39,474 nt of DNA. Source: an uncultured Lentisphaerota bacterium (GTDB taxonomy: Bacteria; Verrucomicrobiota; Kiritimatiellia; RFP12; UBA1067). The position numbers and the translations under genes were made by a program. The stretch's first letter is position 1; each line of letters begins with the position of its first letter. Where the stretch lies: positions 1 through 39,474 of the forward strand of contig ONVK01000011.1 of assembly GCA_900321255.1 (NCBI GenBank), written 5' to 3'. Of this stretch, positions 32,167 through 39,474 are shown piece by piece. Under the pieces are notes generated by a model. The model saw nothing but the letters and a program-made list of their open reading frames with translations. It was not told the origin of the DNA and did no database searches.

Positions 32167-33713
32167 CAGAGGCTCTCCTTGGAAAGATCTATCCTAACTC
32201 CGCGAACGTCGCCCCATCCGCACGGGAGCGCGAAAACGACGGCATCGCCTTCGCGCTTCTTGTCGCCGCGCATGAGCGGCACGAGCCGGTCGAGCGAAAG
32301 CCCGTCCGGCAGGGCCGTGGGCAGCCCCGCCGCGGCGAAGCGCGACGCAAGCGCGTCGGGCCATTCCGCCGGCGCGAGTCCGCGGCGGACCGCGATCCTC
32401 GCCTCCTCGACGCAGCCCATCGCCACCGCCTCGCCGTGCGAGACGCGGTAGCCGGTCGCCTTTTCGACTGCATGCGCGACCGTATGCCCGCAGTTGAGGA
32501 GAATGCGCCGCCCCTTCGTCTCGAGCGGATCCTCCCGCACGATCCCGACCTTCACCATCAAATTCCCGGCGATCTCCTTCGCGCTAACTCCTGACTCCTC
32601 GGCACTCGCTCCGCTCGGCTCGGTCGCTTCCCCAAGGGTCGCGCCCACCCGCAAGGGGCGGTTACGACTCCTGACTCCTAGCTCCTGACCCCTGACTCCT
32701 GCCCCCTTCCCCCCTATCACCTCGTGCTTGATCATCTCTGCCCGGCCGTCGGCAACGAGCTTCGGCGAAAGCGTCTCGAGGAAGTCGGCGTCGATCACGA
32801 CGAGCTTCGGGAAATGGAACGCGCCCGCGAGGTTCTTGCCATCCGGAAGATCGCACCCCGTCTTGCCGCCAGTCGACGCGTCAACCATCGAGAGAAGCGT
32901 AGTCGGCACATTGATCCAGGGAATGCCGCGCATCCATGTTGCGGCGGCAAAGCCGGTCAAGTCGCCTGTGACGCCGCCGCCAAGCGCAGCAACCGCGTCT
33001 CTGCGGCCAAGCCCTCTCTCGGCAAACGCGCGCCAAAGCTTGGCGACAGTCACAGGCGTCTTGTGCTCTTCGCCCGACGGAATGATGGCAAACGGCGAGA
33101 CACCAAGCCGGCCAGACCAAAGCCGCGCGACGGTCTCGTCCGCAACGACGTTGCGTCCCGCGAGGACCGCAGGCGCGATGCCACGTCCCACTACAACGAG
33201 CGATGACTGCGCGTCGAAGAACGCTGCGACACGGTTCGGGAAAGAGGCGTAGTGTGCCGCGCGTTCCTTCGCCCTGTCGCCGAGCGGACGCGAACCAGGC
33301 GCCGCGCCAAGCCGCCTCGCAAGTTCATCGTCGGAAGGAGTGTCTATGCAGAAAACAGTCCCGCTTTCTTCGCAAAGGCCCCTGTTCTCGTCGCGCAGAA
33401 GCGTTCCGCCGCCGAGGGAAACGACAGTGGGAGTTGAAAGTTTGAAGTTTGAAGTTTGAAGTTTTGAAATGAGACCCGAAACAACTTCTTTAAGAGCTTT
33501 GCTCTCGATGTCGCGGAAAACCGCCTCGCCGCGAGACTTGAAGATCTCGGGGATCGTCATTCCAGCTTCGGCGACGATGCGCTCGTCAAGGTCGACGAAG
33601 TGCAGGCCAAGTCGTTCGGCCAGCGCCCTGCCGAGCGTAGACTTTCCGCTCGCCGGAGCTCCGTACAGAAAAATCATCCTTTTCCGGCTCTCTGTTCCGC
33701 TTATTTCGCCCAT
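32166..33713 (-). CDS. aroKB: Shikimate kinase / 3-dehydroquinate synthase fusion
   Basis: A 515-residue bifunctional protein. Residues about 12-165 are shikimate kinase: P-loop GAPASGKST at 18-26, then GEAVFRDIE and SLGGGTLL. Residues about 170-515 are dehydroquinate synthase: IPSGEEHKT, ALGGGVTGDLTGFAAATWMRGIPWINVPTTLLSMVDASTGGKTGCDL, NLAGAFHFPKLVVID, AEMIKHEVI and LLNCGHTVAHAVE. Together they would catalyse two shikimate-pathway steps, and aroA follows by overlap. In-frame short repeats add residues about 81-95 (kinase) and 338-376 (synthase). The start at 33713 is 8 nt after TATAAT with no Shine-Dalgarno; M13 (33677) is a weaker alternative. Fusions of these two domains are known elsewhere. 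Confidence 0.93.
   Translation of the reverse strand: MGEISGTESRKRMIFLYGAPASGKSTLGRALAERLGLHFVDLDERIVAEAGMTIPEIFKSRGEAVFRDIESKALKEVVSGLISKLQTSNFKLSTPTVVSLGGGTLLRDENRGLCEESGTVFCIDTPSDDELARRLGAAPGSRPLGDRAKERAAHYASFPNRVAAFFDAQSSLVVVGRGIAPAVLAGRNVVADETVARLWSGRLGVSPFAIIPSGEEHKTPVTVAKLWRAFAERGLGRRDAVAALGGGVTGDLTGFAAATWMRGIPWINVPTTLLSMVDASTGGKTGCDLPDGKNLAGAFHFPKLVVIDADFLETLSPKLVADGRAEMIKHEVIGGKGAGVRGQELGVRSRNRPLRVGATLGEATEPSGASAEESGVSAKEIAGNLMVKVGIVREDPLETKGRRILLNCGHTVAHAVEKATGYRVSHGEAVAMGCVEEARIAVRRGLAPAEWPDALASRFAAAGLPTALPDGLSLDRLVPLMRGDKKREGDAVVFALPCGWGDVRGVRIDLSKESL
32587..32701. repeat. Heptanucleotide repeats flanking a 66-bp insert, inside the AroB part
   Basis: Five consecutive heptamers of the ACTCCTG type fill 32667-32701 and two more fill 32587-32600; 66 bp lie between. 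Read on the minus strand they give a seven-residue periodicity (AGVRGQE/LGVRSRN). The block covers residues about 338-376 of the fusion protein, where other dehydroquinate synthases have a helix. Confidence 0.8.
33431..33468. repeat. Heptanucleotide repeats inside the AroK part
   Basis: AGTTTGA occurs three times perfectly at 33439-33459 with degenerate flanking units. On the coding strand it encodes KLQTSNFKLST, an insertion of about 14 residues before the conserved VSLGGG strand. Confidence 0.85.
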
Positions 33714-33721
33714 AGGATGCA

Positions 33722-33727
33722 ATTATA
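33722..33727 (-). promoter_or_regulatory. aroKB-aroA promoter, extended -10 TATGGTATAAT (leaderless)
   Basis: The minus-strand TATAAT is 8 nt before the ATG. Its TAA is also the stop codon of the upstream rluD-like gene (AAT ATG GTA TAA), so the promoter is embedded in the end of that gene. Confidence 0.7.
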
Positions 33728-34664
33728 CCATATTCCGCCCGACTGCGGCTTCATTGCAATATGGCTGCATGTCGGCGGGGATAGGGGCTTCGAAGGACAG
33801 CTGCACGCCTTTCGTCGGATGCCAGAGCCTGAGCTTCCACGCATGGAGCATCTGCCTCGCCGGCGGAGGGTCGAGACGCCTGTCAAGCGCGGACTTGCCG
33901 TATGTCCTGTCTCCGACAACCGGACAGCCGAGCGAGGCCATGTGAACGCGTATCTGGTGCGTGCGGCCCGTCTCGATGCGGCATATCACGACGGAGAAAG
34001 GATTCTGGCGGCCGGCAGGCCCAGAAGCCCGCGCCGGCGCAACCTGCCAGTTGGTGATGGCGACCTTGCCGTTTTTCTCCACGATCGCCATGCGCTTTCT
34101 GTCGACCGGATGACGCCCAATGAGGTTTTCGATCCGTCCCGAGTCGAGCCGCGGCCGTCCATGCACTACGGCGAGGTACGTCTTTTCGATGTTCGCGTGC
34201 GAGGCGAACGCCTTCGTAAGACCCTCCATCGCCTTCTGCGACTTCGCGACGACGATGAGCCCCGATGTGTCCTGGTCGAGCCTGTGGACGATTCCCGGCC
34301 GCGCCACGCCGCCGATTCCGGCGAGCGCAGGGCAGTGGTGCAGCAGAGCGTTCACGAGCGTGCCGGAGAAATGGCCCGGCGCCGGATGCACGACCATTCC
34401 GGGGGCCTTGTTCACGACGACCATGTCGTCGTCTTCGAACACGACGTCGAGAGGAATGTCCTCAGGCTCGGGAATCGCAGGCACAGGGGGAGGAATCTCC
34501 ACCTCTATGTCGTCGGACTCCGAGACCTTCATCCCCGCCTTGGCGGCGATGGCGCCGTTTACCGTGACGTGCCCGGTCTTGACGAGCCCCTCTATCCGCG
34601 AGCGCGAAAAGTCGGGGTGAAGTTCGAGGATCCTCTTGTCAAGCCGCTGCATCGCAAATGACAC
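33723..34664 (-). CDS. rluD: RluD-family 23S rRNA pseudouridine synthase
   Basis: A 313-residue enzyme that would isomerise uridines in 23S rRNA; RluD of E. coli acts at 1911, 1915 and 1917. An N-terminal S4 RNA-binding domain (RLDKRILELHPDFSRSRIEGLVKTGHVTVNG) precedes the catalytic domain. The active-site motif GIVHRLDQDTSGLIVVAK puts the catalytic Asp at D130, followed by GRTHQIRVHMASLGCPVVGDRTYG. The 5' end is uncertain: GTG 34664 keeps 15 nt from the GH95 stop, while ATG 34652 gives MQRLDKRIL and may be the real start. It is probably read through from the GH95 promoter. The exact target within the RluA/C/D family is not certain. Confidence 0.88.
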   Translation of the reverse strand: MSFAMQRLDKRILELHPDFSRSRIEGLVKTGHVTVNGAIAAKAGMKVSESDDIEVEIPPPVPAIPEPEDIPLDVVFEDDDMVVVNKAPGMVVHPAPGHFSGTLVNALLHHCPALAGIGGVARPGIVHRLDQDTSGLIVVAKSQKAMEGLTKAFASHANIEKTYLAVVHGRPRLDSGRIENLIGRHPVDRKRMAIVEKNGKVAITNWQVAPARASGPAGRQNPFSVVICRIETGRTHQIRVHMASLGCPVVGDRTYGKSALDRRLDPPPARQMLHAWKLRLWHPTKGVQLSFEAPIPADMQPYCNEAAVGRNMV

Positions 34665-34679
34665 GACCCCGAAGATTTC

Positions 34680-36764
34680 TCACAGCCCGAGAGCAGGCGT
34701 TACGGACACCTTGCCGTCGACGCGCTTCCCGCTGACGCGACGGCCGTCGGAAAGCGCGAGATTCTCGAACGAGACCTCGCGCCACGACTCGGGGCAGCCC
34801 TTGAAGAACTCGACCTTGCCGTTCACCTCGTGCGCCATCATCTCGAGGACGGCCGTAGCCGCCGCGCACTGCCCGTCCATCTGCATTATCTGCCCGTCGC
34901 CCGAGCCGGCGAAACTGCCGAAGATCGTGAACGTCGAGAATCCGGGCGCATACGCATTGTGCAGCGAGCCATGTCCAGGGTTGCAGAAGTATGCGTCCCA
35001 CGACCTTAGAAGCTCCGCCGCCGCCTGCGCGTTGCCGACGTGCGTGTTGAGGATCGACGCCCACGGAACGCACCAGCCCGACCAGCATCCTGTGCCCTGG
35101 TAGACCCATGTGTTGTACGTCTTCGCCGCGACGTCGCGCGTCGCCTTGTCGGAGAGGTCGAGCGTGTCAAACGGATAGAACCCCGCCATGTGCGAGTGGT
35201 GGCGGTGCGATTCCGTAAGCGCCTGGCCACGGAAGAGCTCGATGCCGCTCTCCCCCGCCGAATACTGCGGAAGACGATTTTCGACGTCGAGCCACATCGC
35301 GTCCGGCTGTACGCCAAGGAGCTTCGCCGCGTCGACGAGGTCGCGCGCAAGGCGGTGTGCCGCCGCGAGCTGGAAACTTGGATCACGCCCGACCGCGCTT
35401 CTCACGTCTGCTCCGCCCCACTCTGGCGAAGGCCCAAGCGGAAGCGTGAGCTTGCCGTTCTCCTCCTCCATCATCGCGCGATAGACATTCATCGCGCCCT
35501 TCATGAAGTCGAAAGCACCGCCCTTTAGAAACTCGACGTCGCCCGAGTAGCGCACATACCGCATCATCATCGCGGCGACCCACGCCGTCGAGCCATGGTC
35601 GATCGTGCCTGTCCAGAACCCGCCGATGCAGACGCCCCTGTCGTCGACGGAGTGGGGAAGAACATAGCCATTGTCGATGCCGACGAATTTCCTCGCGTTG
35701 TCCTTGAGAAGCGGCCGCCACGAAAGGACCATCCTGAAAAGCGGCAGAAGGTTCTCGAAGTGCCCGCCGCGGTAGGCGGGGGAGTAGCACTCCTGGACAT
35801 TGATGTTGAAGTGGTAGTCGCCGTTCCAGGGTACAAGCCGGTCGTCCTCGAGCCACACGCCCTGGAGCCCGGCGGGAACGCCATCTGGGTCGGTCATCGC
35901 GCCGAAGCGGTACATGCCGTAGTCGTAGATGCGCTGGATCACGGGATCGGGCACCTTCACGCGCGCGCCTTCGGACCAGAAAAGCTTCCAGTACGCGACT
36001 GATTCCTTCGCAATGCTGTCGAAATGCCTTACGTCCGCATACACCTTGTCGCCGCCGCGACCCGTCTTGAGAGTAATCACGCCATCCTTCTTCGACCAGG
36101 AAAGCCAGACGGATGGATCTGCGGGGAGATTCCAGCGCATGCCGCCGCAGCTTCCGTCCCCGTCAATAACATCAAACACGCTCGCCTTCTCGAAGCCAAT
36201 CGGCTTGAGCTGTCTCTCATAGACAGGGAAGTCGGTTGCGGGAATCGTCTTGGCCTCAAACGCGACATCCTTGGGAAACGCCATCGCAAAGGTGCCACCT
36301 ACCATTTTCGACATCGCAAGGCCGACCGCGCCACCTTCGGCGAACTCGAGGCTGCCGAGTCCCGTGAACGGGTCGAGCGTGCCGCGCTTCAGCGTCTTGC
36401 CGGGAACCTTGATCACGACGCGGCCGAGCGGGAGCATGTAGGGGTTGCGCGGCTGGCCCTTCGGGGTGTCCTTCTTGAAGAGGCCGTAAAGGCGGTCTTT
36501 GTCGCCAGAATGGACGGCGGCGACGATGTTCGTGTAGCTCTGCTCTGGAGTCCAGGAATAGCCGCCGCGGTGGTCCCATAGGTCGGAGCGTCCGACGGTG
36601 AGGCGTATCTCGCTACCGCCGCCCCAGACGAGCACGCCCGTCCGGCCGTCGCCGAACGCCATACCCTCGTGGCAGCTCCCGGTGCGCGGGAAGTCCCACG
36701 TCACGGTTTCCGCAAATGATCCGAGCGCCGCAAGCGCAGCAATTGCCAATGCTGTCGTTTTCAT
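34680..36764 (-). CDS. GH95 alpha-L-fucosidase (secreted)
   Basis: A 694-residue enzyme with a signal peptide (MKTTALAIAALAALGSFAE). GH95 members cleave terminal alpha-1,2-fucose, or in some cases alpha-L-galactose, by an inverting mechanism. The (alpha/alpha)6 barrel carries N320 and N322 in HFNINVQ, E448 in GPSPEWGG and D630 in MQMDGQ, matching N421, N423, E566 and D766 of Bifidobacterium AfcA in order and spacing. GLQGVWLEDDRLVPW and HRHHSHMAGFYP are further family motifs. The start at 36764 lies 6 nt after TATAAT with no Shine-Dalgarno; a longer open frame upstream crosses the promoter and enters the divergent nadA unit. Fucose released by this enzyme could feed the FucP-type permease. 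Confidence 0.92.
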   Translation of the reverse strand: MKTTALAIAALAALGSFAETVTWDFPRTGSCHEGMAFGDGRTGVLVWGGGSEIRLTVGRSDLWDHRGGYSWTPEQSYTNIVAAVHSGDKDRLYGLFKKDTPKGQPRNPYMLPLGRVVIKVPGKTLKRGTLDPFTGLGSLEFAEGGAVGLAMSKMVGGTFAMAFPKDVAFEAKTIPATDFPVYERQLKPIGFEKASVFDVIDGDGSCGGMRWNLPADPSVWLSWSKKDGVITLKTGRGGDKVYADVRHFDSIAKESVAYWKLFWSEGARVKVPDPVIQRIYDYGMYRFGAMTDPDGVPAGLQGVWLEDDRLVPWNGDYHFNINVQECYSPAYRGGHFENLLPLFRMVLSWRPLLKDNARKFVGIDNGYVLPHSVDDRGVCIGGFWTGTIDHGSTAWVAAMMMRYVRYSGDVEFLKGGAFDFMKGAMNVYRAMMEEENGKLTLPLGPSPEWGGADVRSAVGRDPSFQLAAAHRLARDLVDAAKLLGVQPDAMWLDVENRLPQYSAGESGIELFRGQALTESHRHHSHMAGFYPFDTLDLSDKATRDVAAKTYNTWVYQGTGCWSGWCVPWASILNTHVGNAQAAAELLRSWDAYFCNPGHGSLHNAYAPGFSTFTIFGSFAGSGDGQIMQMDGQCAAATAVLEMMAHEVNGKVEFFKGCPESWREVSFENLALSDGRRVSGKRVDGKVSVTPALGL

Positions 36765-36770
36765 GCGGAT

Positions 36771-36825
36771 ATTATACCAAAACCAGCGATCGCCCGCCCA
36801 TGCGCAGGGGCAATTTTGGTATAAT
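36771..36825. promoter_or_regulatory. Divergent promoters GH95 / nadA, both TTTTGGTATAATAT
   Basis: Leftward hexamer 36771-36776 and rightward hexamer 36820-36825 sit in almost identical 14-nt contexts. The start codons follow after 6 nt (GH95) and 9 nt (nadA). The 43 bp between show no -35-like box. Neither gene has a Shine-Dalgarno. Confidence 0.75.
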
Positions 36826-36834
36826 ATCGGGACA

Positions 36835-37731
36835 ATGAACGAAGAGATAGAACGCCTAAAGAAAAGCCGCAATGCGGTAATACTCGCGCACAACTACTGC
36901 CGCGCCGAGGTGCAGGACGCCGCAGACTTCACCGGCGACTCGCTCGAGCTCGCGCGGCGCGCCACGCAGGTGGACGCCGACGTGATAGTTTTCTGCGGCG
37001 TCTACTTCATGGCCGAGACCGCGGCAATCCTCAATCCGCAGAAGACAGTCCTCATCCCCGACCCGACCGCCGGCTGCCCGATGGCAGACATGATAACGGG
37101 CGCGCAGCTTCGCGAGCTCAAGGCGAAACATCCAGGCGCAAAGGCCGTCTGCTACGTGAACTCGACAGCCGAAGTCAAGTCCGAGTGCGACATCTGCGTC
37201 ACTTCGGGCAACGCGGAACGCGTAATGGCGACGTTCGCGCCGGATCAGGAGATAATCTTCGTCCCCGACCAGCACCTCGGCTCGCACATAATGGGTCTTC
37301 TCGGAAGGAAGTACATCCTCTGGCCCGGCTACTGCCCTACTCACGCCGCGCTTACGGCAAAGTCCATAGCCGATGCGAGGGCCGCCCATCCCGGCGCCCC
37401 CGTCATGGTCCACCCGGAGTGTGCGCGCGACGTGCGAGACGCGGCGGACGAGAAGCTCTCCACCGGCGGAATGTGCAAGTTCGCCCGCGAGTCCTCCGCG
37501 AAGGAAATCGTCGTCGGGACCGAAGTCGGCATACTGCATCGTCTTAGGCAGGAAAACCCCGAAAAGACTTTCTATCCCGTAAACGACCGTCTCGTCTGCC
37601 CGAACATGAAAAAGACGACGCTCGAAAACCTCGCAGAAGCCCTGCGCGAGATGAAAACGCGCGTCACGGTGCCGGAAGACATCGCAATCCGCGCCCGCCG
37701 GGCGATCGAGGCGATGCTCGCAATTGCGTAG
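36835..37731 (+). CDS. nadA: Quinolinate synthase
   Basis: A 298-residue 4Fe-4S enzyme that condenses iminoaspartate with dihydroxyacetone phosphate to quinolinate in de novo NAD synthesis. Motifs include ILAHNYCRAEVQDAADFTGDSLELAR, VFCGVYFMAETAAILNP, DPTAGCPMADMI, CDICVTSGNA, VPDQHLG, STGGMCKFA and LVCPNMKKTTLENL. Cluster cysteines are in TAGCPM, DICVTS and VCPNMK. nadB and nadC are not nearby. The start is the ATG at 36835 directly after the leaderless promoter; longer in-frame extensions run back through the promoter into the GH95 gene and are not real. Confidence 0.95.
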   Translation: MNEEIERLKKSRNAVILAHNYCRAEVQDAADFTGDSLELARRATQVDADVIVFCGVYFMAETAAILNPQKTVLIPDPTAGCPMADMITGAQLRELKAKHPGAKAVCYVNSTAEVKSECDICVTSGNAERVMATFAPDQEIIFVPDQHLGSHIMGLLGRKYILWPGYCPTHAALTAKSIADARAAHPGAPVMVHPECARDVRDAADEKLSTGGMCKFARESSAKEIVVGTEVGILHRLRQENPEKTFYPVNDRLVCPNMKKTTLENLAEALREMKTRVTVPEDIAIRARRAIEAMLAIA

Positions 37732-37760
37732 TCGTCTCGGCACGATGCGCCGATTTATGG

Positions 37761-37766
37761 TATAAT
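37761..37766 (+). promoter_or_regulatory. aspS promoter, extended -10 TATGGTATAATAC (leadered)
   Basis: TATAAT is preceded by TTTATGG. The predicted start near 37773 gives a leader of about 19 nt with an AGGAG Shine-Dalgarno 7 nt before the ATG. Confidence 0.7.
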
Positions 37767-37791
37767 ACGGCAATTTTTCAGGAGAAAATTG

Positions 37792-39474
37792 ATGCATCCC
37801 TATCGTACACACACATGCAACGAGCTCCGCGCCTCCGACGCGGGCAAGACCGTCAGACTTTCCGGCTGGATGTTCCGCCTCCGCGACCACGGCGGCATCC
37901 TCTTCGTGGACCTCCGCGACCACTACGGCCTCACGCAGATCGTCGTTCACCCGTCCCGCAGCTTCTTCGGCCTCGTCGAGAAGGCGCACCTCGAGTCCGT
38001 CATCACCGTGACGGGCGAGGTGAAACTGAGGACTCCCGACACGATCAATCCCGAGCTCCCGACAGGCGAGATCGAAATCGAGGCGAACGAGCTCGTGATG
38101 GAGTCGGCCTCGCAGGTGACGCCACTCTACATCCCCGACGAAAAGGCCGACGAGAGCGAGGATGTCCGACTCCAGTACCGCTTCCTCGACCTTCGCCGCG
38201 AGAAGCTCCACAAGAACATCATCCTCCGTTCGGAAGTCATCCGCTTCCTCCGCGAGCAGATGTGGGAGAAGGGATTCCACGAGTTCCAGACGCCGATCCT
38301 GACCGCCTCCTCGCCCGAGGGCGCGCGCGACTACCTCGTGCCGAGCCGCATCCACCGCGGCATGTTCTACGCCCTTCCGCAGGCGCCGCAGATGTTCAAG
38401 CAGCTCCTCATGGTCTCGGGCCGACGAGGCCGCGCGCGCCGACCGCAGCCCCGGCGAGTTCTACCAGATGGACATCGAGATGTCCTATGCGACGCAGGAC
38501 GAGATCTTCGCCGTCGTCGAGGATGTCGTAGGCAAGACCTTCAAGAAGTTCTCGACCTGGGAGTGCACCGAGGCGCCGTGGCCACGCATCAAGTATCGCG
38601 ACGCGATGATGACGTACGGTTCCGACAAGCCGGACCTCAGGAACCCGCTCAAGTGGATCGACATGTCCGACTTCTTCGCGAAGGCCGACTTCAAGGCGTT
38701 CGCGGCGTGCGTAAAGAACGGCGGTCTCGTCAAGGGACTTCTCGTCAAGGGCATAGTCGGCGTTGAGACCAGGACCTGGTTCGACAAGCGCGAGGCGTTC
38801 GTCAAGGAGAACGGCGGCAAGGGGCTCGGCTACATCAGCTGGACGAAGGAAGGCGAGCTCAAGGGACCCATCGCGAAGTTCCTCTCGGCCGACCAGCTCG
38901 AGGAGATGAAGAAGATCTCCGGCATGGAGCCGACCGACGCGCTGTTCTTCATGGCCGCCGACGTCGACGAGTGCAACCGCCTCTCCGGGCTCGTCAGGAC
39001 CGACATCGCCGACCACATGACGAACGACATCCGCGAGCACAACGTCTACCGCTTCTGCTGGATCGTCGACTTCCCGTTCTTCGAGAAGGATCCCGAGACC
39101 GGCAAGATCATCTTCTCGCACAACCCCTTCTCGATGCCGCAGGGCGGACTCGAGGCGCTGAACACCAAGGACCCGCTTTCCATCGAAGCGTACCAGTACG
39201 ACGTCGTCTGCAACGGCATCGAGCTCTCCTCGGGCGCGATCCGCAACCACCAGGTCGAGGTGATGTACAAGGCGTTCGAGATTGCGGGCTACACTAAGGA
39301 CGACGTCGTGAAGAAGTTCGGCGCGCTCCACCGCGCGTTCCAGTTCGGCGCGCCGCCGCACGGCGGAATCGCCCCCGGCGTTGACCGCATGGTCATGCTC
39401 CTCACCGACACGCCCAACATCCGCGAGGTCATCGCCTTCCCGATGAACCAGAAGGCGCAGGACCTCCTCATGGG
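37792..39474 (+). pseudogene. aspS: Aspartyl-tRNA synthetase, frameshifted by a 35-nt deletion, partial at right edge
   Basis: The first reading frame (37792 to about 38421) encodes the OB-fold anticodon domain and class II motif 1 region, through [14 protein letters not shown]. From 38423 the match continues in another frame with [21 protein letters not shown] and runs to the window edge through the motif 3 sequence [11 protein letters not shown]. Between them about 12 residues equivalent to FDRYFQIARCFR are missing, including the arginine of motif 2 (FRDE) that contacts ATP. The size implied is 35 nt. The start is the ATG at 37792 with an AGGAG Shine-Dalgarno; TTG 37789 is less likely. AspRS is normally essential, so an assembly or sequencing error is as plausible as a real mutation. 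Confidence 0.85.

Noticed and set aside
34680..36893. Longer N-terminus for the GH95 enzyme starting at 36893
   Set aside because: It would run through the divergent promoters and into nadA, and it lacks a signal peptide; the start at 36764 gives a clean signal peptide.

Overview
The window is a piece of a GC-rich (roughly 60-65% GC by eye) bacterial chromosome, densely coded on both strands. The best guess is an uncultured, probably gut-associated member of the Verrucomicrobiota/Kiritimatiellota/Lentisphaerota group. Reasons: a 51-residue basic protein of a type I associate with Verrucomicrobia-like genomes, an AroK-AroB fusion, secreted glycoside hydrolases of families 2, 78 and 95 scattered among housekeeping genes, and XylR-type (LacI-fold plus AraC) regulation. 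This placement is inference, not a database result. No rRNA, tRNA, phage or transposase gene was seen.

Layout. 1-4.3 kb: a GH2-like secreted enzyme (cut by the left edge) divergent from a XylR-like regulator, then pilT. 4.4-10.5 kb: asd-MFS operon, then an rlmI-like rRNA methyltransferase followed by a GH78 alpha-L-rhamnosidase lipoprotein. 10.46-11.03 kb: a gene-free patch holding three 58-bp tandem repeats. 11-17 kb: a leftward operon with an M50 protease, KDG kinase, KDPG aldolase, a FucP-type permease and IorA. 17.1-22.5 kb: a membrane-anchored double AAA+ ATPase divergent from mtaB-recO-parvulin lipoprotein-small basic protein. 22.6-31 kb (leftward): a secreted FAD oxidoreductase, and gyrB-murD-LysM lipoprotein-ftsW-xseA. 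31-36.8 kb (leftward): GH95 alpha-fucosidase, RluD-type pseudouridine synthase, aroKB fusion, aroA. 36.8-39.5 kb (rightward): nadA and aspS, the latter frameshifted and cut by the right edge.

How the genes fit together. The rhamnosidase, fucosidase, GH2 enzyme and FucP-type permease suggest scavenging of fucose- and rhamnose-bearing glycans. The KDG kinase/KDPG aldolase pair would take deoxy-keto-acid intermediates to pyruvate and glyceraldehyde-3-phosphate. A cell-envelope and DNA group (gyrB, murD, ftsW, LysM lipoprotein, xseA) and a shikimate group (aroKB, aroA) make up much of the rest.

Main unusual points. (1) Almost every transcription unit is preceded by an AT-rich element close to TTTTGGTATAATAT with no obvious -35 box. 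In ten units the start codon lies only 6-9 nt after the -10 hexamer and has no Shine-Dalgarno sequence, which predicts leaderless mRNAs; pilT, gyrB, aspS, the GH2 gene and the small basic protein gene instead keep a leader and an SD. (2) Short heptanucleotide repeats are embedded in frame in conserved enzyme genes (aroK, aroB and, less regularly, murD). (3) aspS appears to have lost about 35 nt including class II motif 2. (4) The GH2-like enzyme has Asn-Gln where the family has the catalytic Asn-Glu. (5) MurD and AroA are markedly compact, and the parvulin appears to carry its first strand at the wrong end.
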